From the NCBI RefSeq assembly GCF_018403285.1, contig NZ_BOSJ01000004.1, forward strand, positions 186,001 through 250,000: a DNA stretch of 64,000 nucleotides, in the 5' to 3' direction. Source of the stretch: Paenibacillus sp. J45TS6. Its GTDB lineage: Bacteria > Bacillota > Bacilli > Paenibacillales > Paenibacillaceae. Every line of letters starts with the position of its first letter. The stretch's first letter is position 1. Below, piece after piece: positions 62,729-64,000 of this stretch. A program made the position numbers and the translations under genes. Under the pieces are notes generated by a model that did no database searches, had not been told where the DNA came from, and saw only the letters and a list, made by a program, of their open reading frames with translations.

Positions 62729-63670
62729 GTGGATAGTGGAAATAAGAAATATCTTTATCAAGCATTTGGTCTTAAGATCTGGAGCGAGATTCCTCTGCCT
62801 GAATTAACAGAAGTGAAGATCACTTCTATAGGCGAAGTTGATGTTTATATTGAATTTGCCAAATTAGAGCATATTGCAGAGGAATGGAACATTGCTGGAC
62901 ATAATTTTCAATATCGGGATGAAGCATTACTATTTGAGATCCCTGATCTTGCTCTTTTTGAAGTGTCTTATGGGAGACAAATTACTATTTCACCTAAATA
63001 CGGAGTAAACATGGCGCGGATAAGGTTATATCTGCTTGGAACTTGTATGGGAGCCATTCTTATGCAGCGCAGGACACTGCCGCTTCATGGGAGTGCGGTT
63101 ATGATCGGCCAATCTGCTTATGCATTTTTAGGAGATTCAGGAGCAGGGAAATCAACACTCTCAGCAGCGCTAGCAAATCAGGGATATCCCTTGCTTAGTG
63201 ATGATGTAGTTGCCGTGCATTATACGAAAGGATCTGCTGAGCCTATTGTTTCTCCAGCATATCCACAGCAAAAACTAAACGCATACAGCATGGATATGTT
63301 ACAAATGGAGTCAGCGGGATACGAAGTCATCATGGATGAATTCAAGTACGCCGTACCTAGAAGAGACCAATTTTATGTAGATGATGTTCCACTTGCAGGT
63401 GTGTTTGAACTACTTCCAACACCAGAAAATAACATTACCGTTGAACCGATCTATGCCTTGTCAGGGATTCATCTGCTCCAAGCGCACACCTACCGGCTAG
63501 CTTTGATTAAAAGAATGAGTATGCTTCAGTGGCATTTTTCAAGTGTTACCCAGCTTGCTGGAGTACTTCCGATGAAACGGATATTACGTCCTATTGATGG
63601 AAGAACAGTACATAATCTAGTCGACACCGTGTTACAAACGGTAAATAAAGGAGTGAGTCAATCGATATGA
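62729..63670 (+). CDS. HPr-kinase-like lasso peptide kinase (PadeK-like)
   Basis: 313 residues from GTG 62729, 8 nt after AAGGAGG; the TTG at 62636 has no site. The N-terminal half is family-specific (YQAFGLKIWSEIPLPEL). The C-terminal kinase half has LHGSAVMIGQSAYAFLG then DSGAGKSTLSAAL (P-loop) and LLSDDVVAV. Homologues PadeK and ThcoK phosphorylate the C-terminal Ser of paeninodin-type precursors. It overlaps the next gene by 4 nt. Confidence 0.88.
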   Translation: MDSGNKKYLYQAFGLKIWSEIPLPELTEVKITSIGEVDVYIEFAKLEHIAEEWNIAGHNFQYRDEALLFEIPDLALFEVSYGRQITISPKYGVNMARIRLYLLGTCMGAILMQRRTLPLHGSAVMIGQSAYAFLGDSGAGKSTLSAALANQGYPLLSDDVVAVHYTKGSAEPIVSPAYPQQKLNAYSMDMLQMESAGYEVIMDEFKYAVPRRDQFYVDDVPLAGVFELLPTPENNITVEPIYALSGIHLLQAHTYRLALIKRMSMLQWHFSSVTQLAGVLPMKRILRPIDGRTVHNLVDTVLQTVNKGVSQSI

Positions 63671-63960
63671 CAGACAATGTGGTTTTGTTAACTGAGACTT
63701 ACATTCAAGAAGAAGGTTATGTGGTTAGTGATATGAATGGGGATAAAGTCATGATGTCTATTCAGTCCGGTAAATACTATAATCTCGGCAAAACAGGTGG
63801 ACGAATCTGGGAGCTCTTATCAGAAGGAAACACGATTCCAAATCTAGTACACACGCTCACAACAGAATTCGCGGTATCGACAGATCAATGTGAGAAACAC
63901 GTCCAAACGTTTATGCAGCATTTATATAAGGAAGGACTCATCAAAATACAAGAAAGCTAG
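63667..63960 (+). CDS. PqqD-like RiPP recognition protein (lasso B1)
   Basis: 97 residues, PqqD fold: GDKVMMSIQSGKYYNLGKTG, GRIWELLSEG, TIPNLVHTLTTEF and a C-terminal helix. B1 binds the leader peptide through its winged helix and brings it to the B2 peptidase. The start codon overlaps the kinase stop. Confidence 0.9.
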   Translation: MTDNVVLLTETYIQEEGYVVSDMNGDKVMMSIQSGKYYNLGKTGGRIWELLSEGNTIPNLVHTLTTEFAVSTDQCEKHVQTFMQHLYKEGLIKIQES

Positions 63961-63970
63961 GAAATCAATC

Positions 63971-64000
63971 ATGGGAACTGCTCTTTTTCGGTCTTTTCTC
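63971..64000 (+). CDS. First codons of a likely lasso leader peptidase (B2), cut by the window end
   Basis: An ATG 10 nt after the PqqD-like stop, with TAGGAA before it, opens a frame (MGTALFRSFL) to the window edge. The B2 transglutaminase-like peptidase is the expected next gene in a split B1/B2 cluster. Ten codons cannot prove it. Confidence 0.45.
   Translation, partial: MGTALFRSFL

Overview
The window looks like chromosome from a low-to-middle GC, endospore-forming Firmicute, most likely Paenibacillus or a close relative. The support is a gamma-type small acid-soluble spore protein, a LiaFSR envelope-stress system, PrkA/YhbH/SpoVR sporulation genes, an AbrB-like regulator with a Spo0A-box-like site, and a paeninodin-like lasso peptide cluster. 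No tRNA, rRNA, CRISPR array or phage structural gene was seen.

Positions 1-27.6 kb are ordinary chromosome: the end of thrS, a 3D-domain wall protein, a SASP, liaF-liaS-liaR, an HtrA protease, an OmpR/HK two-component pair, ispH, aroF, a beta-type glnA with a GlnR-like box, serC, trmL, an abrB-like gene, a 34-residue membrane peptide missed by size cut-offs, a phosphodiester glycosidase pair, an orphan LuxR-type regulator, an aminotransferase, azoR with twin operators, a DUF2161 nuclease-like gene, prkA, a globin-coupled sensor, a LacI regulator and a SEC-C protein.

Positions 28,229-55,200 are a mobile element of about 26.95 kb inserted inside the host spoVR gene. The 3' part of spoVR (27,608-28,250, minus) and the 5' part (55,164-56,006, minus) share an identical 22-bp core. 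Flanking arms give a 50-bp dyad-symmetric site when the ends are joined, as expected for a large serine integrase. Recombination at the core would restore an in-frame spoVR of about 482 codons downstream of yhbH. The layout is that of the skin-type sporulation-gene intervening elements.

The element carries three large serine recombinases (two overlapping and translationally coupled, as in ccrAB) and a dense defence island: a PARIS-like AAA ATPase/DUF4435 pair, a Kiwa-like KwaA/KwaB pair, an Nmad/EVE-like protein, SIR2-HerA, a GmrSD-like DUF262/DUF1524 protein, and a type I restriction system with HsdR and an HsdM-HsdS fusion carrying a half-size specificity part. It also carries an Mrr-like protein, a ParE-like toxin-antitoxin pair beside attR, and a complete second, divergent spoVR whose own att-like sequence has lost one core arm. 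A decayed spoVR fragment next to a copy of the element end (30.7-30.83 kb) records an earlier rearrangement.

Positions 56-64 kb return to host DNA: yhbH, thrC, then a lasso peptide cluster. It has a sulfotransferase, lasso cyclase, 47-residue precursor, HPr-kinase-like peptide kinase, PqqD-like recognition protein and the first codons of a likely leader peptidase. A promoter with two matching palindromes precedes it. The sulfotransferase is the unusual member.
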